Shown one piece after another: positions 40,783 to 49,431 of a stretch of 64,000 nucleotides of DNA. A program made the position numbers and the translations under genes. The notes beneath the pieces were generated by a model. It saw nothing but the letters and a program-made list of their open reading frames with translations. It ran no database searches and had not been told where the DNA came from. Source of the DNA: Halegenticoccus tardaugens (GTDB lineage: Archaea; Halobacteriota; Halobacteria; Halobacteriales; Haloferacaceae); the NCBI RefSeq assembly GCF_004116405.1, contig NZ_SDIC01000004.1, positions 102,079-166,078 on the forward strand, in the 5' to 3' direction. The first letter of the stretch is position 1. Each line of letters begins with the position of its first letter.

Positions 40783-42678
40783 CTACGCCCGATCCCACGC
40801 GATCGACACGGGCAGGTCCTCCCGGAGCAGTTCCGAAACGTGACAGGTTCGCTCGCCGTTTTCGACGAGCCGCTCCAGCACGTCGTCGTCCGCCTCGTCG
40901 CGGTCGACGCCGATCGCGACCCGCACGTCGACCGACTCGACCGACCCGCGGTCGTCCTCGGTCGCGACCGCCGCTACGTCGATCCCGTCGAACGGCAGGT
41001 CGCGGATGTCGGCCTGCACGCCGATGCTCGTCGAGAGGCACGCAGCGAGCGATCCGAGGAAGAGGTCGACGGGCCGCGGCGCGGCGGGGGAGTCGCCTCC
41101 GAGATCCTCCGTGACGTCGAAGTCGTACGCGAAGGTGCCGGCGGTGACCGTTCCCGACAGGTCGGACTCGGCGCGCGCGGAGACGCGACCTTCGGGAAGG
41201 GAAAACTCGTCGGCCGGACCGCCGGCTTCCGACTCGACGCCGTCGAGGAGCGGCCACGGATCCTCGACGTGCTCGACGAGCGTTCCGAGGAAGCGCGCGG
41301 CGTCGGCCCCGTCGACGACGCGGTGGTCGAACGAGAGGTCGAACGGGAGGGTTCGCCGGAAGACGACTTCCCCGCCCTCGCCCGGGACGGCCCGGCGCTC
41401 GACGGCGTTCACGCCGAGGATGGCGACCTGCGGCGGGTTGATCACCGGGTCGAACGACTCGACGCCGAGGACGCCGAGGTTCGAGACGGTGAAGGTGCCG
41501 CCCGAGAGGTCGTCGCTCGTGTACTCGCCCGAGAGCGCGCGCTCCGTCACCCGCCGCCGTTCCGCCGCCAGTTCGTCGAGCGACATGGCGTCGACGCCGC
41601 GGACGACGGGCGCGACGAGGCCAGCATCCACGTCGACCGCCACGCAGACGTCGTGACTCTCGTACATTCGGTGGACGTCGTCCTCGAACGTCGCGTTGAA
41701 CTCTGGGTGCTCGGCGAGCGCGGCCGAGAGGGCGACGAGCAGCACGTCGTTGACGGAGACGTCCTCCTCGTGGACGCCCTTCGCGGCGTCGACGGCCGCG
41801 AACAGCGCCTCGGCGTCGGCGGTGCGGTGCTCCGTGACGTGGACGGCCTCTCGGTAACTCCGACCCAACCGCCCCGCGATCGTGCGTCGCATCCCGTCCA
41901 GCGGTCGTTCCTCGCGGACCGTCCGCTCCTCGGCGGACGCGGAGCCGCTCGTCGCCTCGGCCGTCGCGGCGTCGGCGGCCGCCGTCACGTCCGCCTCGGT
42001 GACGGCTCCCTGCGGCCCCGTCCCATCGACTACGGCCAGATCGATGCCGAGGTCGTCAGCCAGCCGGCGCGCCCGCGGCGACGCCCCGACCGACTTCTCC
42101 CCGTCGCTCGTCGCGGCCAACTCCTCCTCGTCGCCCGCCGCGGCCTCCTCGACGTCCGACTCCGTGACCGACCCCTGCGGTCCGGTCCCGTCGACGCGCG
42201 CGAGGTCGACGCCCAGCTCGTCCGCCCGCCGTTTGGCCCGCGGCGACGCCTTGACCGCCTCGCCGTCGGCCGCCTCCGCGGTCGCGGCGTCGGCGGTCGA
42301 AGCCCCGTCGCCGGACGTCGCGGCCGCCCCGGTGGACGAGCCGCTCCCGCCGGCGTCCGTCGCCCCCGCGGTCGCCGATTCCGACCCTCCTCCGCCGGCT
42401 CCCACGCCCGCCTCGGCTTCGAGGTCCGAGACGTCCTCGTCGGCTCCCGCGACGATGGCGATGGGCGCGCCGGGTTCGACGCTTTCGCCGGCCGCGAGGA
42501 GCGTCCGCCTGAGGACACCCGACTCCCGCGCCGTGACTTCGGCCGTCGTCTTCTCCGATTCGACCTCCGCGACCACGTCGTCCGCCTCGACCGCCTCCCC
42601 GTCGACGACGTGCCACTCCAACAGCGTCCCCCGCTCCATCTCCAGGCCCAACTTCGGCATCTTGATGACGTAACCCAT
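40783..42678 (-). CDS. acoC: Dihydrolipoamide acyltransferase E2 fused to an OsmC domain
   Basis: A 631-residue multidomain protein. Residues 1-80 form a lipoyl domain with lipoyl-Lys43 in VESEKTTAEV. Two peripheral-subunit-binding domains lie at about 142-178 and 196-231 (ASPRAKRRADELGVDL; ASPRARRLADDLGIDL), separated by Ala/Gly/Ser-rich linkers. The catalytic domain (255-480) contains FDHRVVDGADAARFL with His452 and Asp456. From about 492 to the end is an OsmC/Ohr fold with Cys547 in LGSLAACLST and Cys612 in RTCHVSELL, both positions expected for an active thiol peroxidase. The E2 would carry the acyl group made by AcoAB; the role of the OsmC part is unknown. A TTTATT element lies about 30 bases before ATG 42678. 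Confidence 0.92.
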   Translation of the reverse strand: MGYVIKMPKLGLEMERGTLLEWHVVDGEAVEADDVVAEVESEKTTAEVTARESGVLRRTLLAAGESVEPGAPIAIVAGADEDVSDLEAEAGVGAGGGGSESATAGATDAGGSGSSTGAAATSGDGASTADAATAEAADGEAVKASPRAKRRADELGVDLARVDGTGPQGSVTESDVEEAAAGDEEELAATSDGEKSVGASPRARRLADDLGIDLAVVDGTGPQGAVTEADVTAAADAATAEATSGSASAEERTVREERPLDGMRRTIAGRLGRSYREAVHVTEHRTADAEALFAAVDAAKGVHEEDVSVNDVLLVALSAALAEHPEFNATFEDDVHRMYESHDVCVAVDVDAGLVAPVVRGVDAMSLDELAAERRRVTERALSGEYTSDDLSGGTFTVSNLGVLGVESFDPVINPPQVAILGVNAVERRAVPGEGGEVVFRRTLPFDLSFDHRVVDGADAARFLGTLVEHVEDPWPLLDGVESEAGGPADEFSLPEGRVSARAESDLSGTVTAGTFAYDFDVTEDLGGDSPAAPRPVDLFLGSLAACLSTSIGVQADIRDLPFDGIDVAAVATEDDRGSVESVDVRVAIGVDRDEADDDVLERLVENGERTCHVSELLREDLPVSIAWDRA

Positions 42679-42750
42679 GTCGTGACATACCGTGACGAGC
42701 GCAATAAACTCCGCCGGTGAGGGGCAACGCGTGCGAAGCGTTTAACAACT

Positions 42751-42764
42751 TGGTGTTATCACTA
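42751..42764 (+). promoter_or_regulatory. Dyad element at the thi4 start (candidate operator)
   Basis: TGGTGTTATCACTA is an imperfect inverted repeat (TGGTG against CACTA, four-base spacer) between the likely TATA box GTTTAAC (42740-42746) and ATG 42771. It covers the predicted transcription start, a good position for repression. ThiR, encoded at 45218-46126, is a candidate binder; this is inference. Confidence 0.35.
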
Positions 42765-42770
42765 GGTGGT

Positions 42771-43700
42771 ATGGGCCGATTCACCGGCTTCAGCGAGGCG
42801 AACGAGGCACAGGTCACGCGCGCGATCGCGAAGGAGTGGGGCGATGATTTCCTCGATTTCACGGAGAGCGACGTGATCGTCGTCGGCGGCGGGCCGTCGG
42901 GGTTGACGGCGGCCAAGGAGCTGTCCGAGCGCGGCGTGAAGACGATGGTCGTCGAGAAGAACAACTACCTCGGCGGCGGCTTCTGGCTCGGCGGCTTCCT
43001 CATGAACACGGTCACCGTCCGCGATCCCGCACAGGACGTGCTCGACGAGCTGGGCGTCCCCTACGAGGAGAGCGACGAGGCCGAGGGGCTCTACACGGCC
43101 GACGGTCCGCACGCCTGCTCGGCGCTGATCAAGGCCGCCTGCGACGCGGGCGCGCGGATCCAGAACATGACCGAGTTCACCGACGTGGTCGTCCGCGAGG
43201 ACCACCGCGTCGCGGGCGTGGTGATGAACTGGACGCCGGTCCACGCGCTGCCGCGGGAGCTCACCTGCGTCGACCCCGTCGCCGTCGAGTCGGAGCTGGT
43301 CGTCGACGCGACCGGTCACGACGCGGTCGTCGTCTCGAAGCTCCAGGAGCGGGGCGTGGTCGACGCCCCCGGCATCAGCCACGCGCGCGAGCGCGGCACC
43401 GGGATGGACAAGACCGCCGAGGACGAGTACGGCGCGCCCGGCCACGACTCGCCCGGTCACGACTCGATGTGGGTCACGGAGAGCGAGGACAGCGTCGTCG
43501 AGGAGACGGGGCGGATCCACGACGGCCTCGTCGCGACGGGGCTCGCGACCGCCACGGCGCACGGTCTCCCGCGGATGGGGCCGACGTTCGGCGCGATGCT
43601 CCTGTCGGGCAAGCGCGCCGCGCAGGTCGCGCTCGACGAACTCGGCGTCGACGCGGAACCCGTGCGGATGACGACTCGACCGACGCCGGCGAACGACTAA
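42771..43700 (+). CDS. thi4: Thiazole synthase THI4
   Basis: A 309-residue THI4-family flavoprotein-fold enzyme. The dinucleotide-binding motif is [19 protein letters not shown], followed by [20 protein letters not shown] and, near the end, [21 protein letters not shown]. It builds the adenylated thiazole of thiamine from NAD and glycine. Cys166 in ELTCVDP sits where eukaryotic THI4 has its sacrificial sulfur-donor Cys; in Haloferax volcanii the equivalent residue is essential. So it may work by sulfur donation from its own backbone rather than using free sulfide. Leaderless start, with three tandem hairpins directly after its stop codon. Confidence 0.93.
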   Translation: MGRFTGFSEANEAQVTRAIAKEWGDDFLDFTESDVIVVGGGPSGLTAAKELSERGVKTMVVEKNNYLGGGFWLGGFLMNTVTVRDPAQDVLDELGVPYEESDEAEGLYTADGPHACSALIKAACDAGARIQNMTEFTDVVVREDHRVAGVVMNWTPVHALPRELTCVDPVAVESELVVDATGHDAVVVSKLQERGVVDAPGISHARERGTGMDKTAEDEYGAPGHDSPGHDSMWVTESEDSVVEETGRIHDGLVATGLATATAHGLPRMGPTFGAMLLSGKRAAQVALDELGVDAEPVRMTTRPTPAND

Positions 43701-43801
43701 GCGGTGGACACCGCGAAGATGGGACGACTGAGCGGCGTTCGCCGCGAAGATGGAAACGACTAAGCGACGGTCGTCGCGAAGGTGGGGACGACCGAGCGAC
43801 G
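43693..43801 (+). repeat. Three tandem 32-base units, each a hairpin, after thi4
   Basis: About 3.4 units of 31-32 bases start at the last codons of thi4. Every full unit contains a perfect six-pair stem with two-base loop: GCGGTG/CACCGC at 43701-43714, GCGGCG/CGCCGC at 43732-43745, and GCGACG/CGTCGC at 43764-43777. Stem bases differ between units but pairing is always kept. Spacers read GAAGATGG or GAAGGTGG and ACGACT. The array may act in transcript ending or stability. Confidence 0.85.
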
Positions 43802-43819
43802 CCCGGCCCGTCCACGATC

Positions 43820-44345
43820 TCACTCGTTCGGTTCGAACGCGCCGTCCGGCGAGACGCCGACGAGCCCGGCGCTCACGTCCCAGAGTCGCCTTCGGATCCG
43901 TTCGTCGTACGACTCCGGAGCGGACCGCGTCGGCTCGCCGTCGCTGAAGTACGCGCCCGTCACGTCCTCCAGTTCCGGGTCCGTCGCAGCCCGGATCACC
44001 GTTCGCGCGCCCTCCTCGACGCTCTTGGTGAACGGGAGCGGCAACCGGGCGAACAGTCGCAGCGTCAGCCGACTCCGGAGGGACGCCCCGCGGCTCAGCG
44101 CCGTCGAGGGAACGAATCCCGGATCGACGGCGTTCGCCGTCACGCCCGTCCCGCGGAGCCTGTCTGCGAGCTCGTACGCGAAGAGGACGTTCGCGAGTTT
44201 CGACCGGCTGTACGCGGCCAGGCCGCCGTAGCCGCGCTCCAGTTGCAGGTCGTCGAAGCGGATCGCGGTTCGCCCGTGGAGCCCCGAGGAGACGACGACG
44301 GTGGCGACCGGCGGGAGGGCCGCGACGAGTGCGGGGATCGAACGG
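43820..44345 (-). pseudogene. SDR-family dehydrogenase, N-terminal half lost
   Basis: From about 44345 leftward, the minus strand encodes the back half of a retinol-dehydrogenase-like SDR: VATVVVSSGLHGRTAIRFDD (catalytic Ser), YGGLAAYSRSKLANVLFAYE (catalytic Tyr and Lys), then VDPGFVPSTAL and an intact C-terminus with stop at 43820-43822. The cofactor-binding TGxxxGIG half is absent; upstream sequence belongs to a methyltransferase gene in another frame. No ribosome binding site is visible. It is best read as a truncated remnant, perhaps cut when the methyltransferase region was joined. Confidence 0.75.
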
Positions 44346-44372
44346 GGGGAAGAGAGGGTTGTCCGTTCGACG

Positions 44373-45221
44373 TCACCGCACGGTCCCCGCGCTGAGCCGA
44401 GCGAAGCCCAGCGCGTGGGTCGAGTAGCGAACGTCGTCGCAGGCCGCCCGCACCGTCCGGTGCGCCGTCGCGACCCGCGCGTCGAGCGTCCGCGTCGCCT
44501 CGCGGCCCCGCAGCCGCGTCCCCGGCGGCGACCCGGCGAGCACGAACGCCTCGAAGAGGGGGTTGAGCGGCGCCCCCGACGGTCGCGTGCTCCGCGCGAG
44601 GTCGAGCACGGCGATCCGGCCGGCCGGGTCGACGAGGTCGGCCCACCCCCGAACGGTCGTTTCGGGGTCCGGGAGCATGCCGGAGACGAACGACGAAAAG
44701 ACGGCGTCAACGGGACGAGACGGCAGGTCGCCGTCGAGATCGAGAGGACGAGACGGCAGGTCGCCGTCGAGATCGAGAGGACGAGACGGTCCATCACCGT
44801 TGAGAGCCACCGGCGGTCGCGTCGCGTCGCCGCCCACCACGTGGACGTTCTCCCACCCCCGGCGTTCGATTCGGTCGCGCGCTCGGTCGAGCACGCCCGG
44901 CGAGAAGTCGACGCCGACCACGGCTCCGTCGGGGCCGACGCGGTCGCGGAGGTGCGGGAAGTTCGCGCCCGTCCCGCAGCCCATCTCGACGACGCGGTCG
45001 CCGGGTTCGAGCGCGAGCGCGTCCGCGGCCCGCGAACGGAGGGCACCGACGCCGGGCGCGCGCGTCGCGAGCGCGTCGTACAGCCGCGCCCACCGGGAGT
45101 AGAACGCCTGCGCGACCGCCGCGCCGTCGTCCGGCGTCGGGTCGCCCAACCTCGCCGCGTCGTCGGACACCGTCGCCGGGTCGTCGTCGCTCCCTCGCCG
45201 CGGCCCGCCTCTCCCGGTCAT
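44373..45221 (-). CDS. Class I SAM-dependent methyltransferase
   Basis: A 282-residue methyltransferase of the UbiE/ubiquinone type. Motif I is VVEMGCGTGANFPHLRDR near residues 75-92, followed by VVGVDFSPGVLDRARDR. An N-terminal AFYSRWARLYDAL is typical of UbiE-like enzymes. A strongly acidic insert at about 138-170 has three copies of an 11-residue repeat. Substrate unknown. ATG 45221 overlaps the stop of thiR by four bases, so the two are coupled. Downstream lies a truncated SDR gene. Confidence 0.82.
   Translation of the reverse strand: MTGRGGPRRGSDDDPATVSDDAARLGDPTPDDGAAVAQAFYSRWARLYDALATRAPGVGALRSRAADALALEPGDRVVEMGCGTGANFPHLRDRVGPDGAVVGVDFSPGVLDRARDRIERRGWENVHVVGGDATRPPVALNGDGPSRPLDLDGDLPSRPLDLDGDLPSRPVDAVFSSFVSGMLPDPETTVRGWADLVDPAGRIAVLDLARSTRPSGAPLNPLFEAFVLAGSPPGTRLRGREATRTLDARVATAHRTVRAACDDVRYSTHALGFARLSAGTVR
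44713..44811 (-). repeat. 33-bp tandem repeat inside the methyltransferase gene
   Basis: Three units of 33 bases; the first two are identical and the third is partly diverged. On the minus strand they encode P-S-R-P-L-D-L-D-G-D-L repeats inserted between the SAM-binding core strands. The period is the same as in scpA, but the sequences are unrelated. Confidence 0.8.
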
Positions 45222-46126
45222 CCCCGAGACAGCAGCACGTCGCGAACGATCGACGCGGCCGTCGGCGCGTCGGGGGCGAGCACGTACGTGATCGGCTCGA
45301 TGCCGTAGCCGCCGGTCTGGTAGAGGACGAACGTCTCGCCGGGTTCGCGCCCGTCGAGCGCGGCGGCGATCGGGTCCGCCGCCTCGGAATCGAACTCGAT
45401 CGTCTCGTGTCCGGCGTCGTCGAGCGACTCGACGATTCCGGGGTCGTAGCGGACGTTGAGCGTCGCCCGCGCGTCGCCCCCCGCAGCGCGCGCGGCGAGC
45501 AGCACGCCCGCGACGTGCTCGCTGACGCCGAACTCCGGATCGCCCGGCACCGTCGCTCGGCCCTTCACGTCGACGATGCGGCCGGGGACGGCGGCCACGT
45601 CTTCGATCGTCGTCGCGTCCGGCAGGCACTCGACGAGGTTCGACCCGACGTTCGGGATCAACCCCGCGAAACCGCTGGCGTTGGTGAGCGTGCGCAGGCC
45701 GCGCCGGACCGACGACAGCACCTGCTCCGTCGTCCGGATCGGGCTGTCGGGGTCGTGCACGTCGAAGTCGCCGTCGAACGCTGCGAGTTCGGGCATCGCC
45801 TCCTCGTGCATCGTCGCGAGCAGGTCGCCGTCCTCCAGCCGGCGGATGAGCACCTCGGTCTCGACGAGCGCCTGTACGCTGCTCATCTCGCCCGTCGCGA
45901 GCCCCTCGCCGACGCGCTCCGTGAGCTCTCGGACGCGGTCGTCCTCGACGAACTCCCCCCGCCTCCCCACCTCGCCGTGGGCGTACTTCGACACCGCGCT
46001 CTGGCTGATGCCGAGCGCCTCGGCCACCTCGCGCTGGGTGAGCCCGCGCTCGCGAAGCTCCTCCGCGAGCATCGACCGGAACGTCGGCAGGAACTCCTCG
46101 ACGACGATCTCCTCGACGAACTTCAT
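45218..46126 (-). CDS. thiR: HTH and ThiN-domain thiamine regulator
   Basis: A 302-residue protein. The N-terminal HTH is [20 protein letters not shown] with YAHGE following. The ThiN domain from about residue 130 has [34 protein letters not shown] and, near the end, [20 protein letters not shown]. ThiN binds thiamine phosphate, and archaeal HTH-ThiN proteins (ThiR) repress thiamine synthesis and transport genes when it is plentiful. Nearby candidates are thi4, thiE and thiM. Its start overlaps the dcd stop by four bases, and its stop overlaps the methyltransferase start. Confidence 0.9.
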   Translation of the reverse strand: MKFVEEIVVEEFLPTFRSMLAEELRERGLTQREVAEALGISQSAVSKYAHGEVGRRGEFVEDDRVRELTERVGEGLATGEMSSVQALVETEVLIRRLEDGDLLATMHEEAMPELAAFDGDFDVHDPDSPIRTTEQVLSSVRRGLRTLTNASGFAGLIPNVGSNLVECLPDATTIEDVAAVPGRIVDVKGRATVPGDPEFGVSEHVAGVLLAARAAGGDARATLNVRYDPGIVESLDDAGHETIEFDSEAADPIAAALDGREPGETFVLYQTGGYGIEPITYVLAPDAPTAASIVRDVLLSRG

Positions 46127-48138
46127 CGGTCGCCGAACTCCGGATCGTCCTGGATGCGCGAGGCCTGCGGACCGCGCTGGTCCTGATACTTCGAGCCGCG
46201 CTCCGTCCCGTACGGACGGTCGGCGGGGTTTTTCAGCTCCGTGAACACGAGCTGGGAAATGCGCATCCCGGGGGTGAGCGCCACGGGGGCGGTGCCGAGG
46301 TTCGACAGTTCGAGCGTCACCTGCCCGCGGTAACCGGGGTCGATGTACCCGGCGGTATTCGAAAGGAACACGCCGCCGAATCCTCCCAGGAAGTTCTCGA
46401 TATGACGTCCGTCCGGCTGAACCTCCAGGTCGTATGTGGTCTCGTACCGCTCGGTCGCTTCCACAGAGACGACGCGTTCGAATCGGACAGATTCGGCCAA
46501 TATCTCATCGAGACGAGTCACGTCCGCTCCGTGTTCGGCATAGCAGTCCCGTAACTCGCGCAGCGTGTCCCGCTTGACCGCGTCGTACTCTCTGTTTTCG
46601 ACGTTCGAGATACTCGATTTCGAAGAACATCCTATCGCCGCTGCGGCGTCAGCCATCGTCAGCCCGGCCTCTCTCCGGAGTGAACGCAATAGGGTGGATG
46701 GATTGGGAACGCACTGTCCGCGCTTGTGGGCATCTTCATAGAAGTCGATCGCCCATTGGGTCCTCGTTTCGCCGTTCCCGTTGCTCCTGTCGCGACAGTA
46801 CGTCGACGTGTACCTTCCAAGACGACTTCCAAGGTACGTCACACGGTTCGCGAGGTCTTCGTTGGCCGTAAAGAGCGTGCTTCGTCCGTCACGACGATGG
46901 CCGTCGCCGTCGAGCAATCCGTCGAGGAGCGAAGAGAGGACGTCGTTGCTCCAGTTCCACGCGTGTTCTGGAATGTTCTTCTCGCTGCCGGCACCGGCTA
47001 ACTCTCCGAAGATCTTAGACCAGAGTGCGGAACAAACAGTGAGGTAGCTCACACCGTCCGGACCCTCTTGCCGAGATAGCGGCACGTCTCGCTGGCCGAA
47101 CCACGCGGCAACGCGGTCTAAATACGCGTCCTCCTCGTTTGTGAATACGAGTTGCTTGCGTCGAGCGTACCCCTCCGCGATATAGAATCCGAGGATCCAA
47201 CCGAGTTCAGGCGTCACCGAAAGGTACCGAGGCGTGCGGGTTTCGCTTTGCTTGAACGCGATCTCTGCGTCTTCCGGGGCGGCACGCCATCCCACCGCGG
47301 GGAACGGGGCGCTCACACGCCGTTCGTAATGCTGACGGGAGCCCGAGGGAACACTCGACCAGTCTACTTCGGCGAAACCGTCGGTCGCGTAAACGACGAT
47401 GTCTTCGTCGTCGTCGTCAATCAGCGACAGCAGATCGATTTCCGTCTCTTCGCCCCGTGGTCCGGGGAGTACGCCGGGGACCATCACGAGCTCTCCCACG
47501 GCGTCTTCGCTGGCGAGGCGGGTCACTCCACCGTTGGCATCGAGCGTGAACACGTTGTGATCCTTCGTGACGTGTACTTCGCGTCCGGACTCCAATTTGA
47601 CGCGATAGATCCGCTTTCGAGGGTTAGTGATGTAATCGGTCACGTCGTGTGTTCGGACCCGGAGCGTGGCCGGATCGAACGAGACCGCGCGTGCGTCGAC
47701 TTCGTTCTCGACGACGTGGCCGATCTCATAGAACCCGAAACCATCCTTCGGCGTCCAGAGGAACACTTCTTCGTCGTATGGTAGTGACGCATGCACCACG
47801 ACCGCCAGCCGCCCGAGCGACGAGCGCCCCTCGACGTTGGCGACGAGGTCCGGCGGCACCTCGACCCGCTCTTTCGTCGTCCCGAGAACGAAATCGCCCG
47901 GGTGGAGGATGAACTCGTCGCCCTCCGCGACCGTCGTCTCCCGGATGTACTCGCTCACCTCGTCCTCGCGGTTCGGGTGGATACACGAGATGTTGGTCCG
48001 GCGAAATTCGAGAAAGTCGGGGCCCAATCGGAGGTCGATGCTCGCGGGCTGCACCTGCATGTCGACGTCGTCGAGCGGTTCGACGACGAGGTCGCCGTCG
48101 CGCAACCGCGCGAGCAGGTCGGCGTCGGAGAGTATCAT
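46123..48138 (-). CDS. dcd: dCTP deaminase interrupted by an intein
   Basis: A 671-residue precursor. Residues 1-117 and 595-671 form a 194-residue dCTP deaminase: [30 protein letters not shown], then, after the intein, [19 protein letters not shown], which holds the catalytic Glu. The enzyme converts dCTP to dUTP for thymidylate synthesis. The insertion lies between HA and TAG in the nucleotide-binding loop, so the enzyme would be inactive until splicing. The gene is first of a likely operon with thiR and a methyltransferase. A TTTACA-type element near 48161-48168 lies at promoter distance from ATG 48138. Confidence 0.93.
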   Translation of the reverse strand: MILSDADLLARLRDGDLVVEPLDDVDMQVQPASIDLRLGPDFLEFRRTNISCIHPNREDEVSEYIRETTVAEGDEFILHPGDFVLGTTKERVEVPPDLVANVEGRSSLGRLAVVVHASLPYDEEVFLWTPKDGFGFYEIGHVVENEVDARAVSFDPATLRVRTHDVTDYITNPRKRIYRVKLESGREVHVTKDHNVFTLDANGGVTRLASEDAVGELVMVPGVLPGPRGEETEIDLLSLIDDDDEDIVVYATDGFAEVDWSSVPSGSRQHYERRVSAPFPAVGWRAAPEDAEIAFKQSETRTPRYLSVTPELGWILGFYIAEGYARRKQLVFTNEEDAYLDRVAAWFGQRDVPLSRQEGPDGVSYLTVCSALWSKIFGELAGAGSEKNIPEHAWNWSNDVLSSLLDGLLDGDGHRRDGRSTLFTANEDLANRVTYLGSRLGRYTSTYCRDRSNGNGETRTQWAIDFYEDAHKRGQCVPNPSTLLRSLRREAGLTMADAAAAIGCSSKSSISNVENREYDAVKRDTLRELRDCYAEHGADVTRLDEILAESVRFERVVSVEATERYETTYDLEVQPDGRHIENFLGGFGGVFLSNTAGYIDPGYRGQVTLELSNLGTAPVALTPGMRISQLVFTELKNPADRPYGTERGSKYQDQRGPQASRIQDDPEFGDR
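46357..47787 (-). mobile_element. Intein with LAGLIDADG endonuclease in dcd
   Basis: A 477-residue intein. It begins [11 protein letters not shown] (nucleophile Ser1), has block [11 protein letters not shown] with Thr74 and His77, two LAGLIDADG helices at 195-206 ([12 protein letters not shown]) and 287-296 ([10 protein letters not shown]), and a terminal part [14 protein letters not shown]...GVFLSN. The final Asn477 is preceded by Ser rather than the common His, and the next residue is Thr. Between endonuclease and C-terminal splicing block is an XRE-like HTH (about 364-410: [20 protein letters not shown]). Base composition is visibly less GC-rich than the exteins, suggesting acquisition by homing. 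Confidence 0.9.
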
Positions 48139-48271
48139 ACTGGTGAGGGAGCGCCCGCGGGTGTAAAGTTTCCCGGTCGGCGTCGACGGTCCCTCGACCT
48201 GAGCCGGCGGACCGCCCGCTCGAACGCGCCGCGATGGCAGGAGATTTACCCGCGGGGTCGGGACGACGGGT

Positions 48272-48610
48272 ATGAAGCAGGCAATCGTCGCCCGGGCGGA
48301 CCTCGGGATGGGACGGGGAAAGCTCGCCGCGCAGGTCGCGCACGCCTCGCTGTCGGCGTACGAGGACGCGGACGCGAAGACCCGCCGCGCGTGGAAGGGC
48401 GAGGGGCAGAAGAAGGTCGTCCTGAAGGCTAACGGCGAGACCGAACTGTTCGAACTCGCGGACGCCGCGGAGTACGAGGGGCTCCCTCACGCGATCATCA
48501 GGGACGCCGGCCACACCCAGCTCGAACCGGGGACGGTGACGGCGCTCGCGGTCGGCCCGGGACCGGACGAGACCGTCGACCGCGTCACCGGCGACCTCCC
48601 GCTGTACTGA
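48272..48610 (+). CDS. pth2: Peptidyl-tRNA hydrolase, archaeal type
   Basis: A 112-residue Pth2. It shows [20 protein letters not shown] with the essential Lys/Gly helix, [25 protein letters not shown] and [16 protein letters not shown]. It frees tRNA from prematurely released peptidyl-tRNA. ATTTACC near 48243-48249 lies about 26 bases before ATG 48272, indicating a leaderless message. It is divergent from dcd. Confidence 0.95.
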   Translation: MKQAIVARADLGMGRGKLAAQVAHASLSAYEDADAKTRRAWKGEGQKKVVLKANGETELFELADAAEYEGLPHAIIRDAGHTQLEPGTVTALAVGPGPDETVDRVTGDLPLY

Positions 48611-48625
48611 GCGACCCTTCGGGTC

Positions 48626-49015
48626 TCAAATCATCTCCTCGGCCGTGTCGACGCCGACGACGATCCCCGTCTCGTCGCGGTCGACGCGGTCGGCCTGTCC
48701 GGCCTCCTCGAACAGCGCCCGAGCCTGCTCGTCGTGGGCGCGCCGGGCGGCGGCCGCGAGCGGATCGTCGATCCCGACGTCGGCCGCCAGCGACTCCCAC
48801 TCGTCGTCGCCGACGAGGTAGGCTCGCCTCCCCTCGGCGGTGACGTACTCCCCGTCGGCCTCGTACGTCGAGTGGCGACCGAGCAACTCGGCGTCGAGCA
48901 CGACGAGGACGTCGGCCAGTTCGTCGGCCGTGACCGCCGCCGCTTCGGCGGCTCGGTCGACGACGGCGGCGTCGATCGACGACTCTCGCGTCTCGGCGGT
49001 CGAATCGTCCGTCAT
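48626..49015 (-). CDS. Conserved haloarchaeal protein, unknown function
   Basis: A 129-residue acidic, helix-rich protein: VVDRAAEAAAVTADELADVL, then LLGRHSTYEADGEYVTAEGRRAYLVGDDEW, and a helix RRAHDEQARALFEEAG. No known motif. The gene is convergent with pth2 (15 bases). A TAATAATAC element at 49286-49294 on the minus strand could drive it, which would leave an unusual leader of about 245 bases; or that element serves a separate RNA. ATG 49015 is chosen because the codons before it encode non-acidic residues unlike a halophile protein. Confidence 0.65.
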   Translation of the reverse strand: MTDDSTAETRESSIDAAVVDRAAEAAAVTADELADVLVVLDAELLGRHSTYEADGEYVTAEGRRAYLVGDDEWESLAADVGIDDPLAAAARRAHDEQARALFEEAGQADRVDRDETGIVVGVDTAEEMI

Positions 49016-49398
49016 GCGTATCCCCTCGCGACGACGCACGCGAGTCGGTTGGGCGTTGCGGCCGACGCGCGCGCTTTCGGCATCGGCTCCGGGTCCTGTG
49101 CGGTGCTCGTCCGAGGGAGCGCGCGCGAAGAAGGGGGCCCGGTCGTCCGCGACCGGGGAAGGGGGTGTGTCAAAGCTCGCCGCGCGTGGGGGTCCGCGTG
49201 CCGACGGCTGCACCCGCCGCGGCCCAGGGCCTCCACCGAGCCAATGCGCGTGGCGGAGGCGACTGGGTGTAGGCGACCCGTCCGTATTATTACACGCGCC
49301 ATAAGTGCGTCGAGCCGCGGGCTTAACCGGTGCATAGGTTACGAAACGGTTGCAACGGTCCGACGGCGTGGGGTGGTTTGCTGTCGAAACGCCGCAGG
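49016..49398. other. GC-rich, structured intergenic region
   Basis: The longest gap in the window without a clear gene. It is rich in inverted repeats: for example CCAG/CTGG and CCTCC/GGAGG flank 49227-49266, and GGGT/ACCC encloses a TAGGCG turn. An AT-rich element at 49286-49294 could promote transcription in either direction. I looked for RNase P RNA (no GAGGAAAGTCC-like P4 sequence) and SRP RNA (no GGAAGG...AGCAG helix 8) and found neither. It may hold an unassigned RNA or a long structured 5' leader for the minus-strand gene. Confidence 0.35.
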
Positions 49399-49407
49399 GT
49401 TATATTC
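49399..49407 (+). promoter_or_regulatory. TATA box upstream of the truD leader peptide
   Basis: GTTATATTC centred near 49403 lies 29 bases before the ATG at 49432 and 70 bases before ATG 49473. Transcription should therefore start at the leader-peptide ATG, giving a leaderless first cistron. Confidence 0.65.
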
Positions 49408-49431
49408 GCGGCCGAACGAGACACGTCCACG

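Noticed and set aside
49016..49398. RNase P or SRP RNA in the gap between pth2 and truD
   Set aside because: None of the universal sequence landmarks was found on either strand.
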